Part shown: positions 52,845 to 60,510 of the stretch, one piece after another
Layout of the letters: each line of letters begins with the position of its first letter
How positions within the stretch are numbered: the stretch's first letter is position 1
Assembly (NCBI RefSeq): GCF_000092285.1
Contig: NC_014100.1
Coordinates: 2,666,001 to 2,730,000, forward strand
DNA: 64,000 nt
Source of the DNA: Caulobacter segnis ATCC 21756
GTDB lineage: Bacteria; Pseudomonadota; Alphaproteobacteria; Caulobacterales; Caulobacteraceae
Direction of reading: 5' to 3'
The notes under the pieces: model-generated
Database searches by the model: none
What the model saw: the letters and a program-made list of their open reading frames with translations, nothing else
Told to the model about the DNA's origin: nothing
Made by a program: the position numbers and the translations under genes

Positions 52845-54653
52845 CTAGTAGAAGCTGACGTTGTCGATCTCGAGCCACAGGGTCTCGCCGGCTGAGCGGC
52901 CGCCCATCAGTTCGACCTCGGTCAGATCCTTGGCGGTCCACTCGCCCTTGCCGCGCAAGGCCTTGAGGGCGGTGAACGGGATCTCGACCACGCGCCAGTC
53001 GGCCCCGGCGCTGAACGGCGCCGACCAGCGCCCGCTGGTCGTGGTGACGCCCAGCGCATAGGCGCCGTCGCCGCGCGCCTCGAAGCGCACGCCCTTGAAG
53101 GCGCTGGCGTCGACCGGCGTGATCGAGCCCCGGCTCAGCGGAATGATCACTCCGGCGCTGGGCTTGGCCTTGATCGCCATGCGGGCCGACAGCGACAGGG
53201 CCCGGCCTTGCGTCCCCCGGGCGATGGTCTGGCTGATCTCGACGGTGCGGTCCATGCCGCCGTCCGGATCGTCGGTGCGCAGGGTGTCGAGGCTGGATCG
53301 GCGGTCGCTCCGCTCGAAGTCGTCGATCAGGGCCTTGGCCGCGATGGCCGGCGGACTGGTCGCCTGGTTGGCGCTCATCGGCGGGGCGCCGGGCCCATAG
53401 ACCAGCTTGCCGTCGATCAGCACCCGGTCGGTGTTGCGCACGTCGGCGATGCTCGTCCACGGCGCGCCCTTGATCAAAACCAGATCGGCGCGCTGACCCG
53501 GCGCGATGGTCCCGCGATCAGCGGCGAGGTTCATCAGCTTGGCGCTGTCGGCGGTGGCGGCGATCAGGGCCTGGCTGGGCGTCAGGCCCGCGCGGACCAG
53601 GAGCTCCATCTCGTGCAGGGTCGAGACGCCGTGCGGCGTGCCGGGCATGCCTGCGTCGGTGCCCAGGCCCAGGGTCACGCCCGCGCCATGCAGGCGCTTG
53701 GCGTTGGCCAGGGCGATGTCGAACTTGCGAAAGCTCTGGCGGTTCTTGGGATCGGCCGGATCGCGGGCTGGCTCGCCGGGCTTGACCGGCTCGTAGACGG
53801 CCAGGGTCGGGGTGTCGGCCGTGCCGCCGGCCTTGATCGCCGCCAGGGCCTCGTCGTCGAGCGGGCGGTCCTGCAGGCTGTGGGTGATGACATCGACGCC
53901 GGCCTTGCCGGCCACCGCGCCGCGCTCGACGGTGACGGTGTGGGTGAAGACCTTGAGGTTTTGCTTGTGGGCTTCGTCGACCAGGGCCGAAAGGGTCCAG
54001 CCGTCCATGCTGGTGTTGTCGGGCGAGGCCCCATAGCGCCAGCCGTCGGTGAAGGCCTTGATCAGGTCGGGCTTGTAGGGGGCCAGGGCCTGGATGGCGG
54101 CGCGGGCCGCCTCGGGGGTGTTGACCCACTTGGTGGTGGCCGTGTCGGCCCAGTCGGCTCCGTGGCCGCCGGGGGTGCTGACCCGGGCGGCGAAATTGAC
54201 GTGCGGCGCGACCAGGGTCGAAAGCCACTGGCGGCGCGGGGCGAAGGATTCGGGCGCGGCGTTGAAGTCGTTGACCGTGGTCACCCCGGCGGCGACGTAG
54301 GCGCTGGCGATCTGCGGGGTGGTGGCCGGGACGCCGCCGCCGGTCCAGTGGGTGTGAAGGTCAAAAAAGCCCGGCAGCAGGGCCTGGCCCTTGGCGTCGA
54401 TGACCTGGGCCCCGCGCGGGATCTTGACCTTCAGCCCGACGGCGGTGATGCGGCCGCTTTCGATGACCACGGTGGCCGGGCGCGGCGGCGCGCCGGTGGC
54501 GTCGAAGACAATGGCCCCGACAATGGCGACCGGGCGGGAGGCCGGCGCCTCAGCATGGGCCGCGCTGACCAGCAGTCCCGCGCCCGCCGCCAGGGCCAGG
54601 GCCGAAGCCGCCGCTGTCATCGATCCCGTCCAACCGTGCTTGGTCTCGCCCAT
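52845..54653 (-). CDS. amidohydrolase with C-terminal beta-sandwich domain
   Basis: A 602-residue protein with a Sec signal (to A-H-A-E-A). The active metal-dependent amidohydrolase domain (about 40-440) has L-H-T-H (100, 102), F-T-H-T, I-T-H-S and G-T-D-A-G-M. A C-terminal domain of about 160 residues (from I-D-D-F-E-R-S-D) ends in L-E-I-D-N-V-S-F-Y, the pattern of a CIA30/carbohydrate-binding-like sandwich. It stands between an Lrp regulator and the TonB receptor operon, all in one direction. The extra domain may bind substrate or cell wall. Substrate unknown. Confidence 0.87.
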   Translation of the reverse strand: MGETKHGWTGSMTAAASALALAAGAGLLVSAAHAEAPASRPVAIVGAIVFDATGAPPRPATVVIESGRITAVGLKVKIPRGAQVIDAKGQALLPGFFDLHTHWTGGGVPATTPQIASAYVAAGVTTVNDFNAAPESFAPRRQWLSTLVAPHVNFAARVSTPGGHGADWADTATTKWVNTPEAARAAIQALAPYKPDLIKAFTDGWRYGASPDNTSMDGWTLSALVDEAHKQNLKVFTHTVTVERGAVAGKAGVDVITHSLQDRPLDDEALAAIKAGGTADTPTLAVYEPVKPGEPARDPADPKNRQSFRKFDIALANAKRLHGAGVTLGLGTDAGMPGTPHGVSTLHEMELLVRAGLTPSQALIAATADSAKLMNLAADRGTIAPGQRADLVLIKGAPWTSIADVRNTDRVLIDGKLVYGPGAPPMSANQATSPPAIAAKALIDDFERSDRRSSLDTLRTDDPDGGMDRTVEISQTIARGTQGRALSLSARMAIKAKPSAGVIIPLSRGSITPVDASAFKGVRFEARGDGAYALGVTTTSGRWSAPFSAGADWRVVEIPFTALKALRGKGEWTAKDLTEVELMGGRSAGETLWLEIDNVSFY

Positions 54654-54791
54654 CGCCCTACTCGCCTTTGATGCCTGGCGCGCCCCGGCGCCGGTGCTCT
54701 TAGACGGCGAGCGCGGCGATCGCCCCACTGAAAAAGGCGGCGGGGCGACCCCATTTTTTCTGCATTGCGCGGGGCGCGGGCGTTTGCCCGC

Positions 54792-55262
54792 TCAAAGGGC
54801 GATCGGCACGGCGGTGGTGAACTTCATCTCCTCCATGGCGAAGGCGGAGCTGATGTCGAGCAGGCGCACGGCCTTGATCAGCCGGCGATAGACCCCGTCA
54901 TAGGCGGCGATGTCCTTGACGCGCAGTTTCAGGAGATAGTCGACCTCGCCGCTCATCCGGTAGAATTCGACGACCTCGGGGATGGTGCGCACGGCCCCGG
55001 CGAAGGCGGCCAGCCATTCGTCGCTGTGCTCGGCGGCGCGGACGGTGACGAAGACCACCATGGCCGAGCCGAGCTTGACCGGATCGACCAGGGCCACGCG
55101 CTTGAGGATATAGCCCTCGTCCTCGAGGCGCTTGAGGCGTCGCCAGCAGGCGTTTTGCGACAGGGCCACGGCCTCGGCCAGCTCGTTGACCGTCAGGGAG
55201 GCGTCTTCCTGGACGATCTCCAGAATGCGCCGATCGATACGATCCAGCCCGCCATCCGCCAT
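54792..55262 (-). CDS. Lrp/AsnC-family regulator
   Basis: A 156-residue protein: helix-turn-helix V-N-E-L-A-E-A-V-A-L-S-Q-N-A-C-W-R-R-L (about 25-43) and a C-terminal RAM ligand-binding domain (S-G-E-V-D-Y-L-L-K-L-R-V, about 104-115). GGGAGGG precedes the start. Lrp proteins sense amino acids. Next to amidohydrolases and an amino acid transporter, it should report the product pool of the peptide locus. Confidence 0.92.
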   Translation of the reverse strand: MADGGLDRIDRRILEIVQEDASLTVNELAEAVALSQNACWRRLKRLEDEGYILKRVALVDPVKLGSAMVVFVTVRAAEHSDEWLAAFAGAVRTIPEVVEFYRMSGEVDYLLKLRVKDIAAYDGVYRRLIKAVRLLDISSAFAMEEMKFTTAVPIAL

Positions 55263-55447
55263 AGTTCATCCCTCCCAAGCCCCAGTCCGTGGAGCGGAGA
55301 GTTTCGCGCGGATCGGGCCCCGTAAAGGATTTTTACCACCAAAGGCGAGATTTCTTGGGAGATTGCCACAAGGGCGGCGCAAGCGCGGCGGTCCTCGCAA
55401 AACAGCCAAGCCTAGCGTCAGCGCGCCTGGCGCCTTACCTTCGGACC

Positions 55448-55585
55448 ATGGCCGCCCGTCTTCGCCCCACCGCCCGCCTGCTCTCCCCGTCCGGTTGGAC
55501 GGCGCTGGGGATCCTGGTCATGGGACTGTCGATCGGCCTGGCCGCGGGCCTCACGCTATGGGCGCGCGGCCTGCCGCACGGCTAG
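55448..55585 (+). CDS. small single-helix membrane protein
   Basis: 45 residues: a basic N-terminus (A-A-R-L-R-P-T-A-R-L) and one hydrophobic helix (G-I-L-V-M-G-L-S-I-G-L-A-A-G-L-T-L-W) ending in A-R-G-L-P-H-G. The arrangement is typical of inner-membrane microproteins. No clear Shine-Dalgarno is visible. It lies alone between the Lrp and ardA genes. It is plausible but could be chance. Confidence 0.35.
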   Translation: MAARLRPTARLLSPSGWTALGILVMGLSIGLAAGLTLWARGLPHG

Positions 55586-55618
55586 GCCCCGCCCCGGCGT
55601 CTCCCGTCTCCTCGGGGC

Positions 55619-56149
55619 TCAGCGGCTCCAGAACACATGCACCGCGCCCGGCGCGGTCTCGACGGTGAACACCTCGCCGTTGAGCCGCGCGTCGCGGGCC
55701 ATGGCCTCGTAATCGATATAGAGCCGCAGCGGCGCGGGGATATCGACGGTTTCCTCGGTCAGGGCCTGAAAGCAGTCGGCGAGGCTGTCGAAGACGCCGT
55801 GATATTGCGCGTCGAGCGCGGCGGCGGCCGCGCCCAGATCCCCGCCAAGCTCGGCCAGCACCAGGGCGCCCAGAGCGCCCCGCGCCCGCAGGAAGGCGGC
55901 GATCTCGACCACCCGGCCGATGCTGGCGTGTTCGCCGATCTCCACCCCGCCAAACCCTTCATGATCATGGATGGCGAATTCCTCGGCCCCAGCCACGGGC
56001 GAAGCCTTCAGCATGGCGCCGATCGCCGACCACACGGCGGCTTCGTCGCCCTCGACCTCGATCCAGGCCCCGTGCAGCCAGCCGCTGTTGTAGGCGGCGA
56101 GACACGCGACATAGATGCGCGGTTCAAGCCTCTCGAACGCTGAAGTCAT
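55619..56149 (-). CDS. ardA: ArdA-family antirestriction protein
   Basis: A 176-residue acidic protein with the ArdA N-terminus (P-R-I-Y-V-A-C-L-A-A-Y-N-S-G-W-L-H-G-A-W-I) and the family's H-D-H-E-G-F-G central motif. ArdA mimics DNA and blocks type I restriction enzymes when a conjugative element enters a new host. AGGGACC precedes ATG 56149. Its presence supports a conjugative element, in line with the trb genes to the right. The upstream region is extremely structured. Confidence 0.9.
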   Translation of the reverse strand: MTSAFERLEPRIYVACLAAYNSGWLHGAWIEVEGDEAAVWSAIGAMLKASPVAGAEEFAIHDHEGFGGVEIGEHASIGRVVEIAAFLRARGALGALVLAELGGDLGAAAAALDAQYHGVFDSLADCFQALTEETVDIPAPLRLYIDYEAMARDARLNGEVFTVETAPGAVHVFWSR

Positions 56150-56165
56150 GGTCCCTCTCCTCAAG

Positions 56166-56381
56166 GCAGGGGTTCGTCGTCACGAACCCTTGCCCGTCGG
56201 CGAGACCGGGGGTGCAAGCGGCGGCGCCCGCTTCGCGGGGACCCGGCTGCAGGCCGCCTTCAGGCGGCCGAAGCTGGGCGGAAGCGGGTCCAAAGCGCGC
56301 CGGGGGCGGCGCCCCAAGCCGCAAGGGCCGCGGCGAGCGGCCCAGAAGACCGCCCCCGCGCCCCGAGCGAAGCCCGCGCCC
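56166..56381. promoter_or_regulatory. hairpin-rich leader region upstream of ardA
   Basis: The first element beside ardA has a 13-bp stem: GGCA/TGCC plus GGGTTCGT (56170-56177) and ACGAACCC (56182-56189) around CGTC. Further up are GGCCGCC-TTCA-GGCGGCC and several GC-rich inverted repeats. In leading regions of conjugative plasmids, folded single strands act as promoters (ssi/Frpo) for ardA-like genes. This could be such an element, or simply transcript-end structure of the gene at 56382. Confidence 0.4.
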
Positions 56382-56585
56382 CTAGGCGATCGGCTTGGCC
56401 CCGGGGGTTCCGCACTTGGCGAACTTGCCCTTGGCGTCCTTGCACTTGACCGGCTTGGCGGGCGCGGCGGCCGGACACTTGATGAACTTGCCCTTGGCGT
56501 CGCGGCAAGGCGCGGCGGCGAAGCTGGCGCCGGCGGCCGACAAGGCGAAGGCCAGGGTGGCGGCCAGGGCGATGGTCTTGCGCAT
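56382..56585 (-). CDS. small secreted protein with two CxDAKGKFxKC repeats
   Basis: 67 residues: signal peptide (to S-F-A-A-A) then two copies of a ten-residue unit, C-R-D-A-K-G-K-F-I-K-C and C-K-D-A-K-G-K-F-A-K-C, separated by an Ala/Pro-rich linker. The paired cysteines suggest two small disulfide loops or metal sites in the periplasm. GGAGGG stands before ATG. Function unknown. Confidence 0.7.
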   Translation of the reverse strand: MRKTIALAATLAFALSAAGASFAAAPCRDAKGKFIKCPAAAPAKPVKCKDAKGKFAKCGTPGAKPIA

Positions 56586-56683
56586 GAGAGTCCCTCCAAA
56601 GACCTGGGGATGATCTCAAACTTCCTGTGACGCTTTGATGGCGCACCGCCCCTCGCCTCCCAAGAATCGCGTAGCCGGCGGCC

Positions 56684-56965
56684 ATGACCCGAGACGAGAT
56701 CGACGCGATGCTGGACGCCATGGCCGCAGAGGCGACGCAAAGCGGCGACGGGACCCTTCTCCCCGGGGCGATCAACTTCCATTCGGGGACCTGGGTGAAG
56801 ATGTCTTCGGCCGACCTGCCGACCACCTGCGTCAACACGATCGTCGGCATCCGCTATCGCGGGGTTTCGGTGCTGGTCAGCAGCCTGCGCGAGGACCGGG
56901 TGCAAAACCGCCGCGAGGACGAGGGTCAGGGCGCGCCTTACATGGATCTGGAGCCGCGCGCTTAA
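56684..56965 (+). CDS. hypothetical protein, 93 residues
   Basis: A mostly polar protein with a predicted N-terminal helix (T-R-D-E-I-D-A-M-L-D-A-M-A-A-E-A) followed by beta strands (V-N-T-I-V-G-I-R-Y-R-G-V-S-V-L-V). No family recognised, no signal or membrane segment. Its stop overlaps that of the minus-strand gene at 56962 by four bases. Confidence 0.5.
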   Translation: MTRDEIDAMLDAMAAEATQSGDGTLLPGAINFHSGTWVKMSSADLPTTCVNTIVGIRYRGVSVLVSSLREDRVQNRREDEGQGAPYMDLEPRA

Positions 56966-57405
56966 GGCCGGCGCGGCCGGTCAAGGTCGGCCGGCGGCCG
57001 CGGAAACGGATTGATCGGGTCCGGCTCGCCGCGCGCGGCGAAGCCGCCCTGGTCGATCAAGGCCTGGACGGCCAACCACCGGCGGAGGTCCTGTTCGAAC
57101 GCCCGCCAGGCGGGCCGGTTGAAGTGGCCATGGTAGCTGGCGCTGGCCATCCAGCCCTCGCGCCAACCGACCACGTCGTCGGCGAAGACGCTGCGCGGGT
57201 CCTCACGCTTGTAGGGATTATCGGCGCGGGCCTTGCCGGCCAGGTGATCGCGCGCGCCGCGGCGGACAAAGACATTGGTCCAGTCGACCTCGGGATCATC
57301 GCGCAGGAACTCCAGGCGATCATCATCCGGCTCGCCCCACGGCGCGACATCGGCCACGCCAAAGGCGGCCGGCGACAGGCGCTCTTCGGGCGGATCCTGG
57401 CTCAT
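56962..57405 (-). CDS. hypothetical protein, 147 residues
   Basis: An acidic, tryptophan-rich, presumably cytoplasmic protein with D-D-V-V-G-W-R-E-G-W-M-A-S-A-S-Y-H-G-H-F and W-R-A-F-E-Q-D-L-R-R-W segments. No known domain. It ends in a proline-rich tail. It lies 8 bp after the SRAP gene and may be co-transcribed with it. The start is ATG 57405, or TTG 57411. Confidence 0.6.
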   Translation of the reverse strand: MSQDPPEERLSPAAFGVADVAPWGEPDDDRLEFLRDDPEVDWTNVFVRRGARDHLAGKARADNPYKREDPRSVFADDVVGWREGWMASASYHGHFNRPAWRAFEQDLRRWLAVQALIDQGGFAARGEPDPINPFPRPPADLDRPRRP

Positions 57406-57413
57406 GGCCAAGC

Positions 57414-57998
57414 CTAGCCGAAAAGGTCGGGCGGCGGAAAGTCCCGCGCCACGGCGAGGGTTCCGGCCGGCGCGGCCCGCAGGATCTCCGCCTGCGGCCG
57501 GGTCAGGTCCAGCCAGTCACGGCCCTGGTCGGCGGGCAAGACCACGATCTGACGATCATGATAGGGCGCGATGTCGGGGCCTGGCGCGGTGGTCAGCATC
57601 GTCCAGCAGCCCTGCTTGACGATCCCGGCGATCCAGAACACCGGATTGCCCGGCATGGTGAACTTCCAGCGCGTCTTGCGCTTTTGCCCCGGCAGCGGAT
57701 CGGTGAACTCGTAGAAGCCGTCGGCCGGGATCAGCACCCGGTCGCTGCGGCCAAAGTCGTGTCGTTCGCTGACATAGTTGAACACCGGCTTGCCGCTGGG
57801 CGCGCGCCAGGCCCACGGGGTCATCGACACGACGGCCCGCCCCTCGACGTGACGCAAGATCGGCGCGATCTCGGTCATCCTGATCTCGGGACGCGGCTCG
57901 AAGTTGGAGGCCTGGCCCTCCCAGACCACCGGCAGGCGCAACACCTTTTGCCAGAGGCTGAAGAGATCGCCGGTCTCAAGACTATAGAGATTGCACAT
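57414..57998 (-). CDS. SOS response-associated peptidase (SRAP/YedK/HMCES family)
   Basis: A 194-residue SRAP protein with catalytic Cys2 after the initiator Met, the N-F-E-P-R-P-E-I motif, W-A-W-R-A-P-S-G-K, D-G-F-Y-E-F with the active glutamate, and M-L-T-T-A-P-G-P-D then the Y-H-D-R-Q-I-V-V-L segment in which a family histidine lies. SRAP proteins cross-link to abasic sites in single-stranded DNA and shield them. On a conjugative element this would protect the incoming single strand. A LexA box lies about 1.5 kb upstream but before a different transcript. Confidence 0.92.
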   Translation of the reverse strand: MCNLYSLETGDLFSLWQKVLRLPVVWEGQASNFEPRPEIRMTEIAPILRHVEGRAVVSMTPWAWRAPSGKPVFNYVSERHDFGRSDRVLIPADGFYEFTDPLPGQKRKTRWKFTMPGNPVFWIAGIVKQGCWTMLTTAPGPDIAPYHDRQIVVLPADQGRDWLDLTRPQAEILRAAPAGTLAVARDFPPPDLFG

Positions 57999-58016
57999 GC
58001 CCGCGCCGTCCAGCGT

Positions 58017-58358
58017 TCAGGGCTTGAGCCAGAGGCGGGCCCACCAGTGGGACCCATCGTCCTCGTCGTACTCGACCTCGTAGGCTTCGAGCCGCGGATG
58101 GACATGCCAGAAGACCGTCGGCGGGGCGTGACCCTGGTTGTAGGCCTCCAGGTCATGGGGCCGGTCGGGCACGGCCGGGGCGATCGACGAGACGACCTCG
58201 GGATTGGCCTCGCGCCGGAACCACAGGCGCACGAGCTTCTCGCCCTCGGGGCCACCTTCGGCCGGCGCCACATCGGCCCGCGCCACCCAGGGCAGCGACC
58301 ACAGCGACGGGTCATGGTCGAGGATGAAGAAGGCGGCGTCGGGCTGGCTGTCGGTCAT
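58017..58358 (-). CDS. hypothetical protein, 113 residues
   Basis: An acidic protein with many aromatic residues (F-F-I-L-D-H-D-P-S-L-W-S-L-P-W, T-V-F-W-H-V-H-P, H-W-W-A-R-L-W-L-K-P). No recognised domain. It lies 18 bp upstream of the SRAP gene in the same direction, so probably one transcript. The density of tryptophan and histidine might suit nucleic acid or protein binding, but that is speculation. Confidence 0.6.
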   Translation of the reverse strand: MTDSQPDAAFFILDHDPSLWSLPWVARADVAPAEGGPEGEKLVRLWFRREANPEVVSSIAPAVPDRPHDLEAYNQGHAPPTVFWHVHPRLEAYEVEYDEDDGSHWWARLWLKP

Positions 58359-58404
58359 GGTCCAAACCTAGTCGCGGGTTGCACGGGCCGCTAGTCTCGC
58401 GGCC

Positions 58405-58635
58405 ATGTCCGGCCCCAGCAATGACGACCTGCCGCCGACCCTCTCCAGCGATGCGGCCTTCGCCGTGGCGGAGATCCTCGAGGAGTATGCGCCGGCGAGC
58501 GCCGAGGACTACGCGCGCCTCGCTAACGAGGCCGAGTCCGGCGCGGCGCGCTTCGACGGCGGCCCGGGACTGGCCCAAGAGGTGGCCGGCGAACTGCGCC
58601 GGCGCGCCCAAGCCTTGCGCGACGCTGGCCCCTAG
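58405..58635 (+). CDS. hypothetical helical protein, 76 residues
   Basis: An acidic, almost wholly alpha-helical protein (A-A-F-A-V-A-E-I-L-E-E-Y, A-E-D-Y-A-R-L-A-N-E-A-E, A-Q-E-V-A-G-E-L-R-R-R-A). No family recognised. It is divergent from the gene at 58358 and ends with a four-base overlap of the stop of the minus-strand gene at 58632. Confidence 0.5.
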   Translation: MSGPSNDDLPPTLSSDAAFAVAEILEEYAPASAEDYARLANEAESGAARFDGGPGLAQEVAGELRRRAQALRDAGP

Positions 58636-58832
58636 CGATTGTCGCCGGAGATCCCCGCCCTGCCCTTGGCGCCGCACACCGTGCAGCGCAGGGCGCGGGC
58701 CAGCTCGGCCGGGCGCCGCCAGGGGCCGGCCCTGGCAAGGATGGCCTGCTTGGTCCAGGTGACGGTGTAGCCGCAGGCGCAGCGGATCGTCAGGCGCTCA
58801 AGCTTTCCGGTGCGCGGATCCATCTCGGCCAT
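58632..58832 (-). CDS. small zinc-ribbon protein, 66 residues
   Basis: Two cysteine pairs, C-A-C-G and C-T-V-C-G, frame a short helix (K-Q-A-I-L-A-R-A). Such spacing suits a zinc ribbon. It follows the gene at 58835 by two bases and is the third and last gene of the operon behind the LexA box. Function unknown. Confidence 0.65.
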   Translation of the reverse strand: MAEMDPRTGKLERLTIRCACGYTVTWTKQAILARAGPWRRPAELARALRCTVCGAKGRAGISGDNR

Positions 58833-58834
58833 GG

Positions 58835-59218
58835 TCAGCGCCTGGCCCCTGGCGCGCGCCAGCCAAAGCCCAGCGCTTGCGGGTCGACACCGGCCTCACG
58901 CAGGGCGTCGATCGCCTCCCAGCGGAAGCGCTCGGCGAGCTCTGCCGGCTCCCAGACGCCGCTAACCGTCAATTGCGCCAGATGCGCGCCACAGCGCGGA
59001 CAGGGCGTGCGGCGCTGTATTTCGGCCAGGCTAAGACCGAGCAGCGGACGGGCCCGGCCCAGCATGGTGTCACGCCGCCAGGTCTTGCTGGTCCCGCAGG
59101 CCAGGCAGCGGAACGACAGCTCGCACTTGCGCTCGAAGAGATCGACGAGGCGAACCTGCGCATAATGCGGCTCCAGCGCCATCAGCTTGCGGCGCTGCTG
59201 GTCGCTGAGCTCAGGCAT
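58835..59218 (-). CDS. zinc-ribbon protein, 127 residues
   Basis: An N-terminal helical part (L-S-D-Q-Q-R-R-K-L), then C-L-A-C-G and C-P-R-C-G about 40 residues apart, sharing the layout C-x-x-C-G ... W-R-R-D-T-M-L with the smaller neighbour at 58632. The two may be diverged duplicates. It overlaps the upstream gene by eight bases, so translation is coupled, and is the middle gene of the LexA-box operon. Confidence 0.65.
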   Translation of the reverse strand: MPELSDQQRRKLMALEPHYAQVRLVDLFERKCELSFRCLACGTSKTWRRDTMLGRARPLLGLSLAEIQRRTPCPRCGAHLAQLTVSGVWEPAELAERFRWEAIDALREAGVDPQALGFGWRAPGARR

Positions 59219-59516
59219 CGGGCGGCTCGACCTGACGCACGGCCCGCCAGAACGGCCAGGGCTTGGCGCTGACCTCCTCGACCTCGAACCAGGCTTCCTC
59301 GCCGTCGAATGCGGGCACGCGATCGGCGCTGACGAAACTACAGAGGCTGCGTTGGGCGCGGCGCGTACCGCCGGCGAAGCTGAAAGTCAGGGTCCTGCCG
59401 TGCTCGGCGCCGCCATACTGGCGCACCCGTCTTAGCTTCACGACCATGCGCTGGAGGATGCGTTCTGGTTTGGGGGCGTGCGGCGTCGCGCGCTGTCTTG
59501 CGCGTGGGGTGGGCAT
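59211..59516 (-). CDS. hypothetical protein, first gene of a LexA-box operon
   Basis: 101 residues: a strongly basic N-terminus (R-A-R-Q-R-A-T-P-H-A-P-K-P) then a beta-rich half (T-L-T-F-S-F-A-G-G, A-W-F-E-V-E-E-V-S-A). No known family. GGAG lies six bases before ATG 59516, and a perfect SOS box ends only 12 bases further up. Induction by DNA damage or by single-stranded DNA during transfer is therefore likely. Confidence 0.65.
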   Translation of the reverse strand: MPTPRARQRATPHAPKPERILQRMVVKLRRVRQYGGAEHGRTLTFSFAGGTRRAQRSLCSFVSADRVPAFDGEEAWFEVEEVSAKPWPFWRAVRQVEPPDA

Positions 59517-59528
59517 GGCGATCTCCGA

Positions 59529-59543
59529 GTTCTTATTTTGTTC
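59529..59543. promoter_or_regulatory. alphaproteobacterial LexA (SOS) box
   Basis: Exact GTTC-N7-GTTC: GTTC at 59529-59532 and 59540-59543, with an AT-only heptamer between them. This direct-repeat form is the established LexA site of alphaproteobacteria. It lies 12 bases upstream of the start codon at 59516 and should overlap the promoter. Confidence 0.8.
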
Positions 59544-59613
59544 TCTCGCTGGAGCGAGGAAGAGTCAACGTCCCGCGTCCCCAAAAGGCCGGCGACGCGA
59601 CGTCGCAGGCGCG

Positions 59614-60510
59614 TTAGGCCCGGTCGGAGAACCGCTCGAAGGCGGTGATGCGCCGGGTCGGCAGATGGACTTCGCCGCGATAGATCTCGGCCTGGAGGAA
59701 GGCGAGCTCGGCATCCTTGTCGGCCTCGTCGACATCGATCCACCAGGCGCGCGGGCTGGGCCCCGGATCGCCGCTCCAGCGATAGCCGCGCGCCTTGAGC
59801 ACGTCCTTCAAGTCAAAGGGCGAATTCTCGGCCCAGATCCGCACCGAGGCCCTGCGGGCCGTCGCCAGCAGTGTCTGGAACGCCGAGCCGTCGGTGGCGC
59901 CCAGGGGCGAGGCCAGGATCTCCAGGGTCGCCAGGCAATCGTGATGAGCGCGATGGCCGTCATGGAAGAAGCCGTAGGCGCAGGCCAGGAAGGCGAGCTT
60001 GCCGCTCTCGTGGCCATGGGCCTGCCAGTCGATCTGGGTGTAGGAGCAGGCCCAGGGCTTCTGCGCGAAGGCCGGACAGAAGGCCTCGGCGAAGCGCCGG
60101 TCGAAGCCAGCGTTATGGGCGATGATCAGCGCCGCGCCGTCGATGAAGGTCGCGACCTCGGCCGGATCGACGACCTGGCCCGCGACCATGGCGTCGGTCA
60201 GGCCGGTGAGCTTGGTCACGTCCGGCGGGATCGGCCCCGATGGCTGTCGAAGCCGCGAGAAAGGCTCGCCGACCGCGACGATCCGCCCGCCCGCGTCGTA
60301 GGTGAACGGCACGAGGCCAAACTCGATGATCTCGTCCTTAGCGGGATCCAGGCCCGTGGTCTCCAGATCAAGGACGATCCCCTGCCGCGTCTGGCCGACG
60401 ACCTCGCCGGCCACCAGGCGCGGGGCGTCGAGGCGGCGCAGCACGCGGTAGCGGCCGCTGGCCTCGAGCGCCGCGGCCATGGCCTCCAGATCCTGGTCGG
60501 GGGTCCTCAC
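59614..60510 (-). CDS. DnaQ-like 3'-5' exonuclease
   Basis: A 298-residue protein starting at GTG 60510 inside a GTGA overlap. The exonuclease core has DEDDh motifs: V-L-D-L-E-T-T-G-L-D (ExoI, Asp/Glu near 46-48), A-H-N-A-G-F-D-R-R-F (ExoII) and H-H-D-C-L-A-T-L-E (ExoIII). A C-terminal part of about 90 residues (W-A-E-N-S-P-F-D-L-K-D-V-L-K) is typical of stand-alone exonucleases on mobile elements. It is translationally linked to the EEP nuclease upstream. Confidence 0.88.
   Translation of the reverse strand: MRTPDQDLEAMAAALEASGRYRVLRRLDAPRLVAGEVVGQTRQGIVLDLETTGLDPAKDEIIEFGLVPFTYDAGGRIVAVGEPFSRLRQPSGPIPPDVTKLTGLTDAMVAGQVVDPAEVATFIDGAALIIAHNAGFDRRFAEAFCPAFAQKPWACSYTQIDWQAHGHESGKLAFLACAYGFFHDGHRAHHDCLATLEILASPLGATDGSAFQTLLATARRASVRIWAENSPFDLKDVLKARGYRWSGDPGPSPRAWWIDVDEADKDAELAFLQAEIYRGEVHLPTRRITAFERFSDRA

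Noticed and set aside
53208..54671. 487-codon plus-strand frame
   Set aside because: Antisense to the amidohydrolase with intact metal motifs; no signal, domain or ribosome site.
56170..56189. GTTC...GAAC near ardA as a second SOS box
   Set aside because: The halves are inverted and eight bases apart; the alphaproteobacterial LexA site is a direct repeat with seven. It is part of a hairpin.
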